Below the pieces are notes generated by a model. It worked only from the letters and a program-made list of their open reading frames with translations, was not told where the DNA came from and did not search any database. A stretch of 64,000 bases of DNA. Source: Shimazuella alba. Lineage in GTDB: Bacteria; Bacillota; Bacilli; Thermoactinomycetales; Thermoactinomycetaceae. Positions 1-9,215 of this stretch are shown here, in pieces. The position numbers were made by a program, and so were the translations under genes. The stretch is taken from assembly GCF_009831235.1 (NCBI RefSeq), contig NZ_WUUL01000011.1, positions 62,001 to 126,000 on the forward strand, read 5' to 3'. Every line of letters begins with the position of its first letter. The stretch's first letter is position 1.

Positions 1-16
1 ATCAATAAGCAGGAAG

Positions 17-40
17 CGACATCGTTTATGTCGAATTTTT
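17..40 (+). terminator. Intrinsic terminator of an upstream gene
   Basis: CGACAT (17-22) pairs with ATGTCG (28-33) around a 5-nt loop and is followed by AATTTTTG. The gene it ends lies before the window. Confidence 0.6.
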
Positions 41-77
41 GCCATACTAACAACTAATTGAAAGGGAAGATAGAAAA

Positions 78-368
78 ATGGCAAAATCATTAAGAGCAGT
101 TAGTAGCATCCATAATCGACAAGATGTAGAACTCTTGACCGAAGAGGAATTACGTGGGTGTATTGAGGATTTATGTGATAGTAAAGCAGCTGAATTTAAA
201 ATGTATGGCTATGAAGATGTCACAGGAGAACAAATTTGGGCATGTGTTTCTGAAAGCTATCGACGGGGCTGGCCGAGATTAAATCGATTGGTGAATGATA
301 TCATGTCTCTAAAAGCTAATCGATTTATGAATTGGCTTATGCTTAGCGTGTACAAAACAGATGAGTAA
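78..368 (+). CDS. comN: ComN-family post-transcriptional regulator
   Basis: A 96-residue cytosolic protein that matches, from memory, the ComN/YrzD family of Bacillus. There it affects the comE mRNA and lies beside secDF. The acidic N-terminal helix (ELLTEEELRGCIEDLC) and the Trp-rich middle (GEQIWACVSESYRRGWPRLN, about residues 50-70) are the parts I recognise. An AAGGGAAG ribosome site lies before the ATG. It stands just before secD, as in Bacillus, and is separated from it by two hairpins, so it is probably its own transcript. The family call rests on sequence flavour and gene order; the RNA-level role is known only for the Bacillus homologue. Confidence 0.75.
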   Translation: MAKSLRAVSSIHNRQDVELLTEEELRGCIEDLCDSKAAEFKMYGYEDVTGEQIWACVSESYRRGWPRLNRLVNDIMSLKANRFMNWLMLSVYKTDE

Positions 369-380
369 ATTTTTCCATGT

Positions 381-405
381 GCGACCTATTTACGGTCGCT
401 ATTTT
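381..405 (+). terminator. Terminator after comN
   Basis: GCGACC (381-386) pairs perfectly with GGTCGC (394-399), followed by TATTTT. It lies 12 bases after the comN stop. Confidence 0.65.
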
Positions 406-479
406 GGTAGATTTGGTTAATAAGTTGTTTGTACTTCACTAACATAGTGGCAAAAAGAGTGTTTTTAGTGGCTGGAGAG

Positions 480-508
480 ACTTGCCAATCATTGGCAAGT
501 TTTCTTTG
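480..508 (+). terminator. Second hairpin between comN and secD
   Basis: ACTTGCCAA (480-488) and TTGGCAAGT (492-500) form a 9-bp stem with a 3-nt loop, followed by TTTCTTTG. It looks like an intrinsic terminator, directly before the secD promoter. Confidence 0.6.
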
Positions 509-513
509 TGAAT

Positions 514-543
514 TTGACAACGTTTATCTGCTGCTGGGATAAT
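514..543 (+). promoter_or_regulatory. Housekeeping promoter of secDF
   Basis: TTGACA (514-519) and GATAAT (538-543) are separated by 18 bases. It follows the hairpin at 480-508 and precedes the secD ribosome site by about 40 bases, so it should drive secD-secF. Confidence 0.6.
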
Positions 544-599
544 GAGAATGTATTTTTATGAATCAACTGTTTTTAAGTGCAGATGAAGGAGTAGAAAGA

Positions 600-1832
600 A
601 TGAAAGTAAAGCGCGGTAGAATCGTGATATTTATTGTCCTTACTGTAATTATTCTGGGAACGGTTTTGTCAACAACAGAAACCATTTGGGGAAGGATTAC
701 CAAAGGACTTGATTTACAGGGCGGTTTTGAAGTACTCTATCAAGCTGCTCCCAATCAAAAAGTAGATACGGATATCCTAAATCAAACTGCTAGTGCGATT
801 CGAAATCGGATTGATATTCTTGGTGTAACAGAACCAGACATTACAATCGAACCTCCAAATCGCATCCGAGTTCAAATAGCAGGAGTGAAAGATCAGAAGA
901 AAGCTCGTGAAATTATTGGGAAACCTGCCCAATTAACCTTTCGAGATCCTACCGGAAAGAAAGTTCTACTAAAAGGAACTGATTTAAAGCCAGGAAGTGC
1001 AAAAGTAGGATATGATCAGTCCAATCAACCTCTTGTAGAGATTCAATTAACAGATGCAAAGAAGTTTGAAAATATTACTCGAACATACATAGGACAGCCA
1101 ATGCCTATTTATCTGGATGAAAATCAGTTGAGTGCCCCAACCATTGTGCAAGCGATTCCAGGTGGGCGAGCACAGATTAGTGGTCAAGAATCTGCAGAAG
1201 CTGCACAAGATTTGGCGAGTCTATTAAATGCTGGTGCGTTGCCCATAAAACTTTCTGAAGTCCAAAGTTATGCAGTAGATGCTAGTTTGGGGGAAGAAGC
1301 ACTCCGTGACAGCTTGAAAGCTGGTGCATACGCTGTTTTAGCCATTTTTATCTTTTGTATAGGCTATTACCGTTTACCTGGTTTGATTGCAGTTATTACG
1401 CTGATTGCATATGGTTATCTTGTTTTATTGGTATTTGATGCTTTGAATATGACACTCACTCTGCCAGGGCTTGCAGCATTTATCTTGGGAATCGGGATAG
1501 CAGTAGATGCCAATATCATTATGAATGAACGAATACGAGAAGAATTAAGGCATGGAAAAAGTGTACGTTCTGCTGTGAAAACAGGATCGAGACGCTCTTT
1601 TCTCACGATCATTGATGCTCATGTCACCACTATTGTTGCTTCCCTTTTGTTGTTTTATTTTGGTACGGCAGCAGTAAAAGGATTTTCCGTTTCCTTGATT
1701 GCAGGCATTGTGGTCAGTTTATTAACCGCAGTTGCTTTATCTCGTATTATGGTTAACTTATTGGTTCAATCTAACCTGATGAACAAACCAAGGTGGTTTA
1801 ATGTGAAAGAGGATGAGATTAGTGACTTATAA
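600..1832 (+). CDS. secD: Protein translocase subunit SecD
   Basis: Membrane subunit of the SecDF complex, which uses the proton motive force to complete Sec-dependent export. The 410-residue protein has one N-terminal membrane helix (about residues 8-26), the family motif GLDLQGG (36-42), a long extracellular domain and a C-terminal bundle of five helices. The bundle carries the RND-type motif GIGIAVDANIIMNERIREEL. The ATG at 600 is chosen over an in-frame ATG at 558 because a GAAGGAG site lies just upstream of it. The secF frame overlaps its 3' end. Bacillus subtilis has a fused SecDF; here the two halves are separate genes. Confidence 0.95.
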   Translation: MKVKRGRIVIFIVLTVIILGTVLSTTETIWGRITKGLDLQGGFEVLYQAAPNQKVDTDILNQTASAIRNRIDILGVTEPDITIEPPNRIRVQIAGVKDQKKAREIIGKPAQLTFRDPTGKKVLLKGTDLKPGSAKVGYDQSNQPLVEIQLTDAKKFENITRTYIGQPMPIYLDENQLSAPTIVQAIPGGRAQISGQESAEAAQDLASLLNAGALPIKLSEVQSYAVDASLGEEALRDSLKAGAYAVLAIFIFCIGYYRLPGLIAVITLIAYGYLVLLVFDALNMTLTLPGLAAFILGIGIAVDANIIMNERIREELRHGKSVRSAVKTGSRRSFLTIIDAHVTTIVASLLLFYFGTAAVKGFSVSLIAGIVVSLLTAVALSRIMVNLLVQSNLMNKPRWFNVKEDEISDL

Positions 1833-2733
1833 TATAGATTTTGTAGGGAAGCGAAAGCTATTTTTTGGTATCTCGGTTCTTCTTATCATAGCTGGAGTTG
1901 TTTCTCTATTTGTACAGCAATTAAATCTAGGGATTGACTTTGTCAGTGGTACGCGTTTAGATATTTCAATGGGAAAAGCTGTTAACATTGATCAGTCCAA
2001 AAAACTTTTGACAGATTTAGGTTATACAGAGCCAAATGCACGTGTAGGAGGAAAACAGGCAGATGTCCTCATCTTCCGTACTTCTCAAACGATTACTGCT
2101 ACAAAAGTATCAGCAATTGAAGATGCTTTTAATAAACAATTTGCTACAAAAGTAAATATCCAGTCCCAAGTGGTTGATCCCATTATTGGTCGTGAACTGG
2201 CGAGAAATGCGATCATTGCCACTCTACTGGCATGTGTTGCTATTGTGATTTATGTCTCGATACGATTTGAACACCGATTTGCCATCGCAGCAGTTGTCAC
2301 TTTGTTTTATGATGCTCTGTTTACAATCGGAATCTTTTCGATTTTTCAAATCGAAGTAGATGTTGTATTTATTGCAGCGATACTTACCATTATCGGTTAC
2401 TCGATTAACGATACCATCGTTATTTTTGACCGTATCCGGGAGAACTTTCAAAAGATGCAACCAAAAAAATGGGATGATCTTGCCAACATGGTCAACGAAA
2501 GTATCAGGCAAACATTAGTGCGTTCGTTAAATACGGTTGTTACTGTACTTTTTGCTGCTCTCGCTTTGGTCATTTTAGGAGGGGAAAGTATTCGGAATTT
2601 CTCCTTAGCTCTTGTCTTGGGATTGATATCTGGTGCGTACTCTTCTATTTTTATTGCAAGTCAAATTTGGATCGTTTGGACTTGGAAATCGATGCAAAAA
2701 AAATTGGAATCTGCAAAAAGAAACTTTGTGTAG
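1822..2733 (+). CDS. secF: Protein translocase subunit SecF
   Basis: Partner of SecD in the inner-membrane export motor. The protein has an N-terminal helix, the motif LGIDFVSGTRLD, a periplasmic-type domain and five C-terminal helices including IGYSINDTIVIFDRIREN, the SecF counterpart of the SecD transport motif. The frame opens with an ATG at 1813, but AGAGG (1808-1812) touches it. The GTG at 1822, nine bases from that site, is the better start (303 residues). Either start lies inside the secD 3' end, so the two genes are translationally coupled. A strong terminator follows. Confidence 0.93.
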   Translation: MTYNIDFVGKRKLFFGISVLLIIAGVVSLFVQQLNLGIDFVSGTRLDISMGKAVNIDQSKKLLTDLGYTEPNARVGGKQADVLIFRTSQTITATKVSAIEDAFNKQFATKVNIQSQVVDPIIGRELARNAIIATLLACVAIVIYVSIRFEHRFAIAAVVTLFYDALFTIGIFSIFQIEVDVVFIAAILTIIGYSINDTIVIFDRIRENFQKMQPKKWDDLANMVNESIRQTLVRSLNTVVTVLFAALALVILGGESIRNFSLALVLGLISGAYSSIFIASQIWIVWTWKSMQKKLESAKRNFV

Positions 2734-2764
2734 TGAAGTAGTATACTTTCTTATCTATTGAGAT

Positions 2765-2790
2765 AAACCGCGTTCTCGCGGTTTTATCCT
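2765..2790 (+). terminator. Terminator after secF
   Basis: AAACCGCG (2765-2772) pairs with CGCGGTTT (2777-2784) across a TTCT loop, followed by a short T-rich stretch. It separates secDF from recJ. Confidence 0.7.
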
Positions 2791-2823
2791 TTTAGAGAAA
2801 GATGAAGGAGAGGAGTAAGGTTT

Positions 2824-5133
2824 GTGTTACATCCCAAATCTAGATGGGAGTTCGTATCGGTAACAGAAGAAGAGATTAGAAAACTTGCAGGTGAATTATC
2901 GATACATCCATTAGTTGCCCGGATTTTAATAGGGAGGGGGCTTAGAGAAAAAGAGGAAGTGAGCCGATTTTTACATCCTTCTCTCGATGACTTACATGAT
3001 CCATTTCTCCTCCATGATATGTCAAAAGCAGTAGAACGTATTCACTTAGCCATTCAAAATAAAGAGCAAATTCTCATATATGGGGATTATGATGTTGATG
3101 GAGTCTCCAGTACTAGCTTGATGTTGCATGTTTTACGCCAACTAGGAGCCAGTGTGGATTACTATATCCCTGATCGTTTTCGTGAAGGATATGGGTTGCA
3201 TCAAGCAGCTATTCAATCGGCAAAAGATACAGGAATTGACTTGATGGTTACAGTGGACACTGGGATTAGCGCAGTAGAACAAGCGTCTTTTGCGAAATCA
3301 ATTGGATTGGATCTCATTATTACGGATCATCATGAACCCTCAGCAATTTTGCCAGAAGCCTTAGCTGTGATTAATCCAAAAAAACCGATGTGTAGCTATC
3401 CAGATAAACGACTCGCTGGTGTAGGAGTAGCAGCAAAATTGGCTACTGCTTTGTTAGGAGAAATACCATTACCCTGGTTTGATTTAGTAGCACTTGGTAC
3501 CATTGCTGATTTAGTACCACTTGTAGGTGAAAATCGTATTTTTGCCACATATGGTCTTGCTTGTATGAATCAACGAAAAAATGTTGGTTTAACAGAGCTG
3601 ATGGCCGTTGCTGGAATTGAGAAAAAAGTAAATGCTGGTCATGTAGGGTTTTCGATTGGACCAAGAATAAATGCAATCGGCAGACTCGCATCCGCAAAAA
3701 ATGCCGTGGAGCTACTGATAACGGATGATAAAGCAAGTGCAAAATTGTTGGCTGCGGAGCTAAATGAGAAAAATATAGAACGACAAGCCCTAGTGGATAC
3801 TGCAACAACAGAAGCAATAGCCCAAGTGGAAGCAAATGTGGATCAACATCGAAAAGTGATTGTTGTATATCAAGAGGATTGGAACTTGGGAGTAGTAGGG
3901 ATTGTTGCTTCTCGGTTAGTAGAAACTTTTTATCGACCAACGATTGTACTGGGAAGAGATGAAAAAACGGGTCTAATGAAAGGATCAGCAAGGAGTATCC
4001 GCGGATTTCATCTGCACAAAGCACTTACAGAAGTCGGTTCGCTTTTAACCACATATGGTGGTCACGAAATGGCAGCTGGCATGGCGTTACCCCTCGATAA
4101 CCTCTCTGCTTTTCGTCAGAAGCTCACCATGCTCGCCGACGAGTGGCTTAGCAGCGAAGATTATATCAAACAGACTATCATAGAAGAAAAAATAGCATTG
4201 TCAGAAGCGAATACCACCTTAATGGATTCCTTAGACCAACTTGCCCCTTATGGAATGGGGAACCCTGTACCTTTGTTTCAGATAGAGGAAGCGGAGACGA
4301 TTAAAGTGGACTGGATGGGGGGACAGTCCAATCATCTCAAGCTGCATTTGCAAGATACTTCAGGTCATAAAATAGAAGCAATCCGCTTTCGATGCAGTGA
4401 ACTAGCTGATCAAGTAACCGTAGGAGCACCAACACAAATCGTAGGTGAACTACAAGTAAACGAGTGGAACGGAAGAAGAAAAATACAAGTTTTGATTCGT
4501 GATCTGGCAATATCTCAATTGCAAATTTTTGATTGGCGTACCAATCGTAAACTGGATAGAGTTGCTGAGTTAGCTGGAAAACCTGTGTTATGTATCTGTT
4601 CTGACAAAAAGAGGTATACCAATCTTGAAGATGGTCAATTATTTACATGGGATGAAGCGATACCAAGTGATTTACCATTTGCACACTTGGCGCTTTTAGA
4701 TGCCCCACCGTCACTGGCTAAATTAAAAGAAATTCTTCATCATTTAGAAGGGATAGAGCGGATCTATGTTTGCTTTGGTGATGAAGATATAACTTATCAA
4801 CTTCCTGTCGTGCCGAATAGGGAGAAATTTAAACTGTTGTACCAAACTTTGTGGACAAAACGTTCTGCTAAACTCCCTTTGCAAGCTAGCATGGAAGCAC
4901 TTAGCAGAAGACTTGGTCTTTCCAAAAAAGCAATTCGCTTTTTGATGGATGTTTTTCAAGAGTTACAATTTGTTCAGATCGAAAAGGATCAAATGGAAGT
5001 GATTGCTAATCCTGCAAAGCGCGATCTTTCAGAATCCAAAATTTATCAACAAGGAATAAACCAATCAGAAGTATTACAAACTCTTATATACTCCTCTTAT
5101 CGCGAATTAAGTAAAACAATTAAAGGAGCATAA
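2824..5133 (+). CDS. recJ: Single-stranded-DNA-specific exonuclease RecJ
   Basis: 5'-3' exonuclease acting on single-stranded DNA in recombination and mismatch/base-excision repair. The DHH phosphoesterase core is visible as DYDVDG near residue 88 and TDHHEP near residue 166. The DHHA1 domain carries GGHEMAAGM near residue 412, followed by an OB-type segment and a C-terminal extension typical of Bacillales RecJ. The 769-residue length is usual. The start is GTG, with AGGAG eight bases upstream. Its 3' end supplies the AAAGGAG site of apt, five bases downstream, so the two are co-transcribed as in Bacillus. Confidence 0.95.
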   Translation: MLHPKSRWEFVSVTEEEIRKLAGELSIHPLVARILIGRGLREKEEVSRFLHPSLDDLHDPFLLHDMSKAVERIHLAIQNKEQILIYGDYDVDGVSSTSLMLHVLRQLGASVDYYIPDRFREGYGLHQAAIQSAKDTGIDLMVTVDTGISAVEQASFAKSIGLDLIITDHHEPSAILPEALAVINPKKPMCSYPDKRLAGVGVAAKLATALLGEIPLPWFDLVALGTIADLVPLVGENRIFATYGLACMNQRKNVGLTELMAVAGIEKKVNAGHVGFSIGPRINAIGRLASAKNAVELLITDDKASAKLLAAELNEKNIERQALVDTATTEAIAQVEANVDQHRKVIVVYQEDWNLGVVGIVASRLVETFYRPTIVLGRDEKTGLMKGSARSIRGFHLHKALTEVGSLLTTYGGHEMAAGMALPLDNLSAFRQKLTMLADEWLSSEDYIKQTIIEEKIALSEANTTLMDSLDQLAPYGMGNPVPLFQIEEAETIKVDWMGGQSNHLKLHLQDTSGHKIEAIRFRCSELADQVTVGAPTQIVGELQVNEWNGRRKIQVLIRDLAISQLQIFDWRTNRKLDRVAELAGKPVLCICSDKKRYTNLEDGQLFTWDEAIPSDLPFAHLALLDAPPSLAKLKEILHHLEGIERIYVCFGDEDITYQLPVVPNREKFKLLYQTLWTKRSAKLPLQASMEALSRRLGLSKKAIRFLMDVFQELQFVQIEKDQMEVIANPAKRDLSESKIYQQGINQSEVLQTLIYSSYRELSKTIKGA

Positions 5134-5138
5134 ACACC

Positions 5139-5651
5139 ATGAATTTGAAGGATAACATTCGCGTCATTCCAGACTTCCCTCAACCAGGAATACGCTTTAA
5201 AGATATTACTACTTTATTAAAAAATGGACCTGCCTACCAGGCAATGATCAATGAATTTGTAGATATATACAAAGACAAAGAAATTGATTTGATCATTGGT
5301 CCAGAAGCACGTGGATTTGTTATTGCAGCACCTTTGGCTTATGCATTGGGGGTAGGATTTATTCCCGTTCGCAAGCCAAAAAAACTGCCACATGAAACAA
5401 TCGAAGTTACCTATGATTTGGAATATGGAAAAGATTCTTTGGTTATGCATAAAGATGCTATTTTACCAGGGCAAAAAGTCTTGATTGCAGATGATTTATT
5501 GGCAACCGGGGGAACTATTGCTGCGACTTTGGAGTTAGCCAAACAACTAGAAGCGGAAATAGTTGGAGCCGCATTTTTGATTGAATTAACATATCTCAAT
5601 GGCAGAAAAAAACTTGGAGATATGGATATCACAACACTTGTCCAATACTAA
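5139..5651 (+). CDS. apt: Adenine phosphoribosyltransferase
   Basis: Salvages adenine with PRPP to make AMP. The 170-residue protein has the type I PRTase PRPP-binding loop VLIADDLLATGGT (from about residue 113), the substrate-hood segment PDFPQPGIRFKDITTLL at the N-terminus and the flexible-loop region RKPKKLPHETI. It lies directly after recJ, the Bacillus order. In Bacillus the next gene is relA, but here apt is followed by a terminator and unrelated genes, so synteny breaks at this point. Confidence 0.95.
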   Translation: MNLKDNIRVIPDFPQPGIRFKDITTLLKNGPAYQAMINEFVDIYKDKEIDLIIGPEARGFVIAAPLAYALGVGFIPVRKPKKLPHETIEVTYDLEYGKDSLVMHKDAILPGQKVLIADDLLATGGTIAATLELAKQLEAEIVGAAFLIELTYLNGRKKLGDMDITTLVQY

Positions 5652-5704
5652 TAAGAACTTACACAAGCAACAGCTGGATCAATTGAAAAGATTGGCAGTA
5701 AAAA

Positions 5705-5740
5705 GTTGATAACTTTCCGTTATCAGCTTTTGCTTTATTT
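5705..5740 (+). terminator. Terminator after apt
   Basis: TGATAAC (5707-5713) pairs with GTTATCA (5719-5725), extended by a wobble and a G-C pair, and is followed by TTTTGCTTTATTT. Confidence 0.7.
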
Positions 5741-5754
5741 ATGAAATATTGTAT

Positions 5755-5798
5755 GAGATCTTCTGGATGGCTATGTTTTAAACCCTCCAGAAGATCTC
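5755..5798. repeat. 13-bp perfect inverted repeat downstream of a minus-strand gene
   Basis: GAGATCTTCTGGA (5755-5767) is exactly inverted at 5786-5798 with an 18-nt loop. It lies just beyond the stop of the gene at 5813-6232 and has no U-tract on either strand. It may be a factor-dependent terminator or an mRNA-stabilising hairpin. Confidence 0.6.
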
Positions 5799-5812
5799 TG
5801 AAGAAAAGCTGA

Positions 5813-6232
5813 TTACTCCACATGAAGGGTAATCGCCACACCCGCTCCTAGAGCAGCACCGAGTTCATGTTCGAAGTTTTTGAGTGCCCGGACGGACTTT
5901 CCTACGGCAACGGAAACTTCTCGAGAATTTTTTCCATACTGTTCGTGTACCTGGAAGAAGTTTTGCATCTCTTTCTCGAGCTGTCGGGCTGCCTGCTTGA
6001 GTTTCTTCTGATTGTTGGCAGGCCGTACGGGTGACTCAACGAAAATGCTAAAGTCGAGTTTGGACACCATCACCTCTCGCAAAGCCTTGGCCAAGTCGTC
6101 GATGAGTTGCTGAACATTTGAAGGAGGCTCAGTCGAGTTGACAAGTGCATCATAGAGAAGACAAGCACCTTCAGGCACTCCTTCTACAACCTCAGTGAGC
6201 TTACCCACGTGAATTCCTTTCCTTTTCGGCAT
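5813..6232 (-). CDS. Hypothetical 139-residue protein, G+C-rich
   Basis: I do not recognise the family. The protein is soluble, with no signal or membrane segment. Its mainly helical middle is rich in Lys/Gln/Glu (for example KKLKQAARQLEKEMQNFF, about residues 76-93) and probably forms a coiled coil; the C-terminus (AALGAGVAITLHVE) is short and hydrophobic. Base composition is clearly higher in G+C than recJ or apt, with many CTC, GTG and CGG codons, which suggests separate ancestry. It is monocistronic, starting at an ATG with AAGG about ten bases upstream and ending in a perfect hairpin. The next gene on the strand (6342-6677) has its own hairpin. Confidence 0.6.
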   Translation of the reverse strand: MPKRKGIHVGKLTEVVEGVPEGACLLYDALVNSTEPPSNVQQLIDDLAKALREVMVSKLDFSIFVESPVRPANNQKKLKQAARQLEKEMQNFFQVHEQYGKNSREVSVAVGKSVRALKNFEHELGAALGAGVAITLHVE

Positions 6233-6309
6233 TATTGCCTTATGTATATATTAAAAAACAAACATAGATGTTGCAATAAATAGATCTACATACCTATTAA
6301 AAATAGAGG

Positions 6310-6335
6310 CAGGGTATCTCTTGAGAGATACCCTG
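6310..6335. terminator. Strong hairpin after the 6342-6677 gene
   Basis: CAGGGTATCTC (6310-6320) and GAGATACCCTG (6325-6335) form an 11-bp perfect stem with a TTGA loop. T-rich sequence follows on both strands (TTTTG on plus, CCTCTATTTTT on minus), so it can terminate in either direction. Confidence 0.75.
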
Positions 6336-6341
6336 TTTTGA

Positions 6342-6677
6342 TCAGGATGGACGCACCAAGTGGTAGATGCGATTATCGACATCTCGTAGCTCTGTCACGC
6401 ATGTGAAAGGGAGCATGTTCCATTTCGCTTCCCATTTTACAAAGATATCGGCAACATCTGCTTGGAGTTGCTGAAACTTGGAGTTGAGTTCAGGGGGGCA
6501 TCCAGCTACGATGAATTTTGCAAAGGCTTCAAAAGCAGCATTCAATGCATCTAGTATTTTTTGCACATCAGATGCTTCGCGTAATGTTTGATTAGCAATG
6601 GACCAACATTGTTTTTCTAGTTTCAACCTTTGCTTTCGAAGGTTAATAAGTTGGTTTGTGGTTGATCGATAGGACAA
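6342..6677 (-). CDS. Hypothetical 111-residue helical protein
   Basis: I do not recognise the family. It reads as a soluble all-alpha protein with Lys/Gln-rich and Ala-rich helices (KQRLKLEKQCW; ILDALNAAFEAFAKF) and an aromatic patch (FVKWEAKWNML). The start is TTG, preceded by GGGAG at suitable spacing. It is a single-gene unit with its own terminator, on the same strand as the next hypothetical gene but unrelated to it by eye. Codon use is somewhat richer in G+C than the surrounding housekeeping genes. Confidence 0.5.
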   Translation of the reverse strand: MSYRSTTNQLINLRKQRLKLEKQCWSIANQTLREASDVQKILDALNAAFEAFAKFIVAGCPPELNSKFQQLQADVADIFVKWEAKWNMLPFTCVTELRDVDNRIYHLVRPS

Positions 6678-6896
6678 TGCTCTCCCTGATCACAGAGAAC
6701 GTGGAATCTATTCATATAAATAGTAGCACAATTGACAACAAATGCCGCTAATAAATTTTGTTTTTGTTCTACATATTAATTCTACATAAAAAGGATGAAG
6801 TAGGGAAAAATACAAATAAAGTAAGATATCATTTTATTTTTTACATACTCACATATGAATTGGACAGTGTATAACTTATCCTGGAGGTATTCCTAA

Positions 6897-7544
6897 ATGG
6901 CAAAAGTCCTATATATTACAGCAAATCCAAAACCAGTAGCAGAATCATTTAGTTTGCGTACAGGTCAAGCATTCCTAGAAGAATATAAAAAAGCCAGTCC
7001 ACAAGATGAAGTTGTCCATCTTGACTTGTACAAACTAGATATCCCAATGATAGATGCGGATGTATTCAACGGATGGGGAAAACTTGCAAACGGAAAAGAC
7101 CTCACTTCCGATGAGAAAGCGAAAGTGGAGCGAATTGCAGAGATCACAGACGAATTTGTTTCGGCAGATAAATATGTATTTGTAACTCCTTTTTGGAACT
7201 TTTTCTTCCCGCCAAAATTAAAAGCATATATTGATGCCATTTGTATTGCAGGGAAAACATTCAAATATACGGAGAACGGTTCCGTCGGATTACTTGGTGA
7301 AAAACGAGTGGTACACATCCAGGCACGTGGCGGTTTCTATTCAGAAGGACCAACGAAAGAACTCGAGTTTGGAGACCGATACCTGCGTACCGTGTTTGGT
7401 TTCTTAGGAGTTACCGATATTCAAACCGTAGTGGCTGAAGGGATGGCTTACGATCCGAGTAAAGCAGAAGGTATTGTTGCCAAAGCAATTGAAAAGGCAA
7501 GGGAAGTCGCAAAAAATTTCGCTGGTGAAATGATTCATGTTTGA
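6897..7544 (+). CDS. azoR: FMN-dependent NADH-azoreductase
   Basis: Flavodoxin-fold NAD(P)H:quinone/azo reductase of the AzoR family, probably protecting against quinones. The 215-residue protein begins with the FMN phosphate-binding strand-loop ([13 protein letters not shown] followed by SFS, residues 1-21). It also has the flavin-contacting segment [18 protein letters not shown] with [12 protein letters not shown], and the loop [17 protein letters not shown] lies seven bases before the ATG. It is monogenic, with a terminator directly after it. The exact substrate cannot be read from sequence. Confidence 0.93.
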   Translation: MAKVLYITANPKPVAESFSLRTGQAFLEEYKKASPQDEVVHLDLYKLDIPMIDADVFNGWGKLANGKDLTSDEKAKVERIAEITDEFVSADKYVFVTPFWNFFFPPKLKAYIDAICIAGKTFKYTENGSVGLLGEKRVVHIQARGGFYSEGPTKELEFGDRYLRTVFGFLGVTDIQTVVAEGMAYDPSKAEGIVAKAIEKAREVAKNFAGEMIHV

Positions 7545-7557
7545 TAATGAATATAAA

Positions 7558-7590
7558 AAGTACAATCCTTATTGGTTGTACTTTTTTATT
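7558..7590. terminator. Convergent terminator between azoR and a small minus-strand gene
   Basis: AAGTACAA near 7558-7565 pairs with TTGTACTT, interrupted by one unpaired base before a C-C/G-G pair. TTTTTTATTTTT follows on the plus strand. The stop of the convergent small gene lies within it. Confidence 0.7.
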
Positions 7591-7759
7591 TTTGTTGAGA
7601 TAAGATGAGTAATAGAAGTAGAATAATAAATACAACCATCACAATGAAATCTTGCTCGTTGGAAAATGGATGAAAACGTTCAAAGATTGGTATGTTTATA
7701 TCAGGAAATCCCCATTCTACACTTTGGAAGTCATCTATTATTTTATTAAAAAAGTCCAT
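7586..7759 (-). CDS. Small single-helix membrane protein (57 residues)
   Basis: The open frame is longer, but AAGGGAG lies just before the internal ATG at 7759, giving MDFFNKIIDDF at the start. Residues about 36-54 (QDFIVMVVFIILLLLLILS) form one membrane helix followed by a short tail. The N-terminal half is amphipathic and acidic, and probably cytosolic. I do not recognise a family. It is divergent from the HD-domain gene at 7851 and convergent with azoR. Confidence comes from the ribosome site and the clean hydrophobic helix. Confidence 0.5.
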   Translation of the reverse strand: MDFFNKIIDDFQSVEWGFPDINIPIFERFHPFSNEQDFIVMVVFIILLLLLILSQQK

Positions 7760-7850
7760 TTCATGCTCCCTTCGATAATTTGTTACATATGAAATAATAG
7801 TAGAAAAAAGCGTAAGTATTTGCAACTTTCTTTGAGATGGAGCTGAGAAT

Positions 7851-9134
7851 ATGATTATTTATTCTAATTTTACCAATACATGCTACAACCAAGATGATTT
7901 AGCTAGGAGACAATCTACTTTCACCTCCCCTTTGGAGACAAGAGACCCTTTTGAGCGAGATTATGGGCGAATTGTGCATAGCGCTTCTTTTCGTAGACTT
8001 CAAGCGAAAACACAAGTGATCGGATCGGAAGCTGGTGATCTTCATCGGACAAGATTGACACACTCCATGGAGGCGGCGCAAATAGCACGAAGTATTGTTA
8101 TTTTTCTGAATGCACATGATCCAAAGCTAGGTGAAGATTTTTCACTTGATGTTTCTCTTTTAGAAGCAGCAGCTTTAGCGCATGATCTCGGTCATCCTCC
8201 ATTTGGTCATCATGGTGAGCAAGCTCTCCATGATTGTATGAATCAATATGGAGGATTTGAAGGAAATGCACAAACCTTTCGGATTCTTTCGCGTATAGAA
8301 GGCGATAAGGTTGTAGGATTAAATTTAACTCGTGCATTGCTATATTCTATTGTCAAATATCCGATTATTCTTGATGATGCAATCGGGACGAATACAAATA
8401 AATCTATCCCCCCGAAGGCAAATATATATAAAGCGGATGAAGATGCGTTTAACTGGATGATGGAGCCTTTATCAGAAGAAGAAAAAAACTATTATATGGA
8501 AACAAAGCAATCCAAACAAGGATTTCAAAAAACGATTCGCAAAGCATGGGAGTGTTCTTTATTAGAATTAGCTGATGACATCGCATACGTTACCCATGAT
8601 GTAGAAGATGCGATTAATTTGGGTTTTATTCCATCCTCTACGTTATTGCAGTTACTTTCATCTTTTCCGGAGTTTCAAAGGCACTTTTTACGAACGGATC
8701 ATTTTAAATACGATTTGAAACAACTTATTTCGGCGCTTATTTCCTATTTTGTATTCGGCGTGGAATTGAAAGAAAATGAGCTGAAAACCGAATATCCTCG
8801 ATTAAAATATCGCGTAGAGCTGTTGCCAGAGAGATTTGAATTATTGCGGCTTCTAAAGAAGTTAGTGATCGATGAGGTAGTATATTCGCAGACAGTACAG
8901 ACCATGGCTTGGAAAGGACGTTTTGTAATCAAGCAACTGTTTGAGGCTATGATGAATGAAACCAATCTATTGCCAACGAATGACCGCCAATCAATTGCAT
9001 CAGGTATTGCTACAGCAGATAAAGCAAGAGTTGTCTGTGATTATATAGCTGGGATGACCGATTCTTATGCGATGAAAATATATCAGCAATTATTTGGTAG
9101 AGGAGACGGGGCAGGTTTTATTCCACATCTATAG
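7851..9134 (+). CDS. HD-domain dGTPase-like phosphohydrolase
   Basis: A dNTP triphosphohydrolase of the Dgt/SAMHD1-like HD superfamily, expected to hydrolyse dGTP or other dNTPs to the nucleoside and triphosphate. The HD signature is visible: an R-L-Q-A-K-T-Q segment, then THSMEAAQIAR, AAALAHDLGHPPFGHHGE (metal-binding H and D near residue 110) and a further Asp in LELADDIAYVTHDVEDAI. The 427-residue length is typical of the short Gram-positive form. GGAG lies before the ATG. A small coiled-coil gene follows after 80 bases. Substrate preference is not predictable here. Confidence 0.88.
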   Translation: MIIYSNFTNTCYNQDDLARRQSTFTSPLETRDPFERDYGRIVHSASFRRLQAKTQVIGSEAGDLHRTRLTHSMEAAQIARSIVIFLNAHDPKLGEDFSLDVSLLEAAALAHDLGHPPFGHHGEQALHDCMNQYGGFEGNAQTFRILSRIEGDKVVGLNLTRALLYSIVKYPIILDDAIGTNTNKSIPPKANIYKADEDAFNWMMEPLSEEEKNYYMETKQSKQGFQKTIRKAWECSLLELADDIAYVTHDVEDAINLGFIPSSTLLQLLSSFPEFQRHFLRTDHFKYDLKQLISALISYFVFGVELKENELKTEYPRLKYRVELLPERFELLRLLKKLVIDEVVYSQTVQTMAWKGRFVIKQLFEAMMNETNLLPTNDRQSIASGIATADKARVVCDYIAGMTDSYAMKIYQQLFGRGDGAGFIPHL

Positions 9135-9215
9135 GGCAAAATCCTGCTTGATGAGTTTTATTATAAGATGGTATTATTTAGGAGGTGAAAGGGACAAGTA
9201 GAAAGGGTGTTTTCC

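Noticed and set aside
3443-4024. Minus-strand open frame of 193 codons
   Set aside because: Antisense to recJ, with low-complexity Leu/Pro/Gln composition and no ribosome site.
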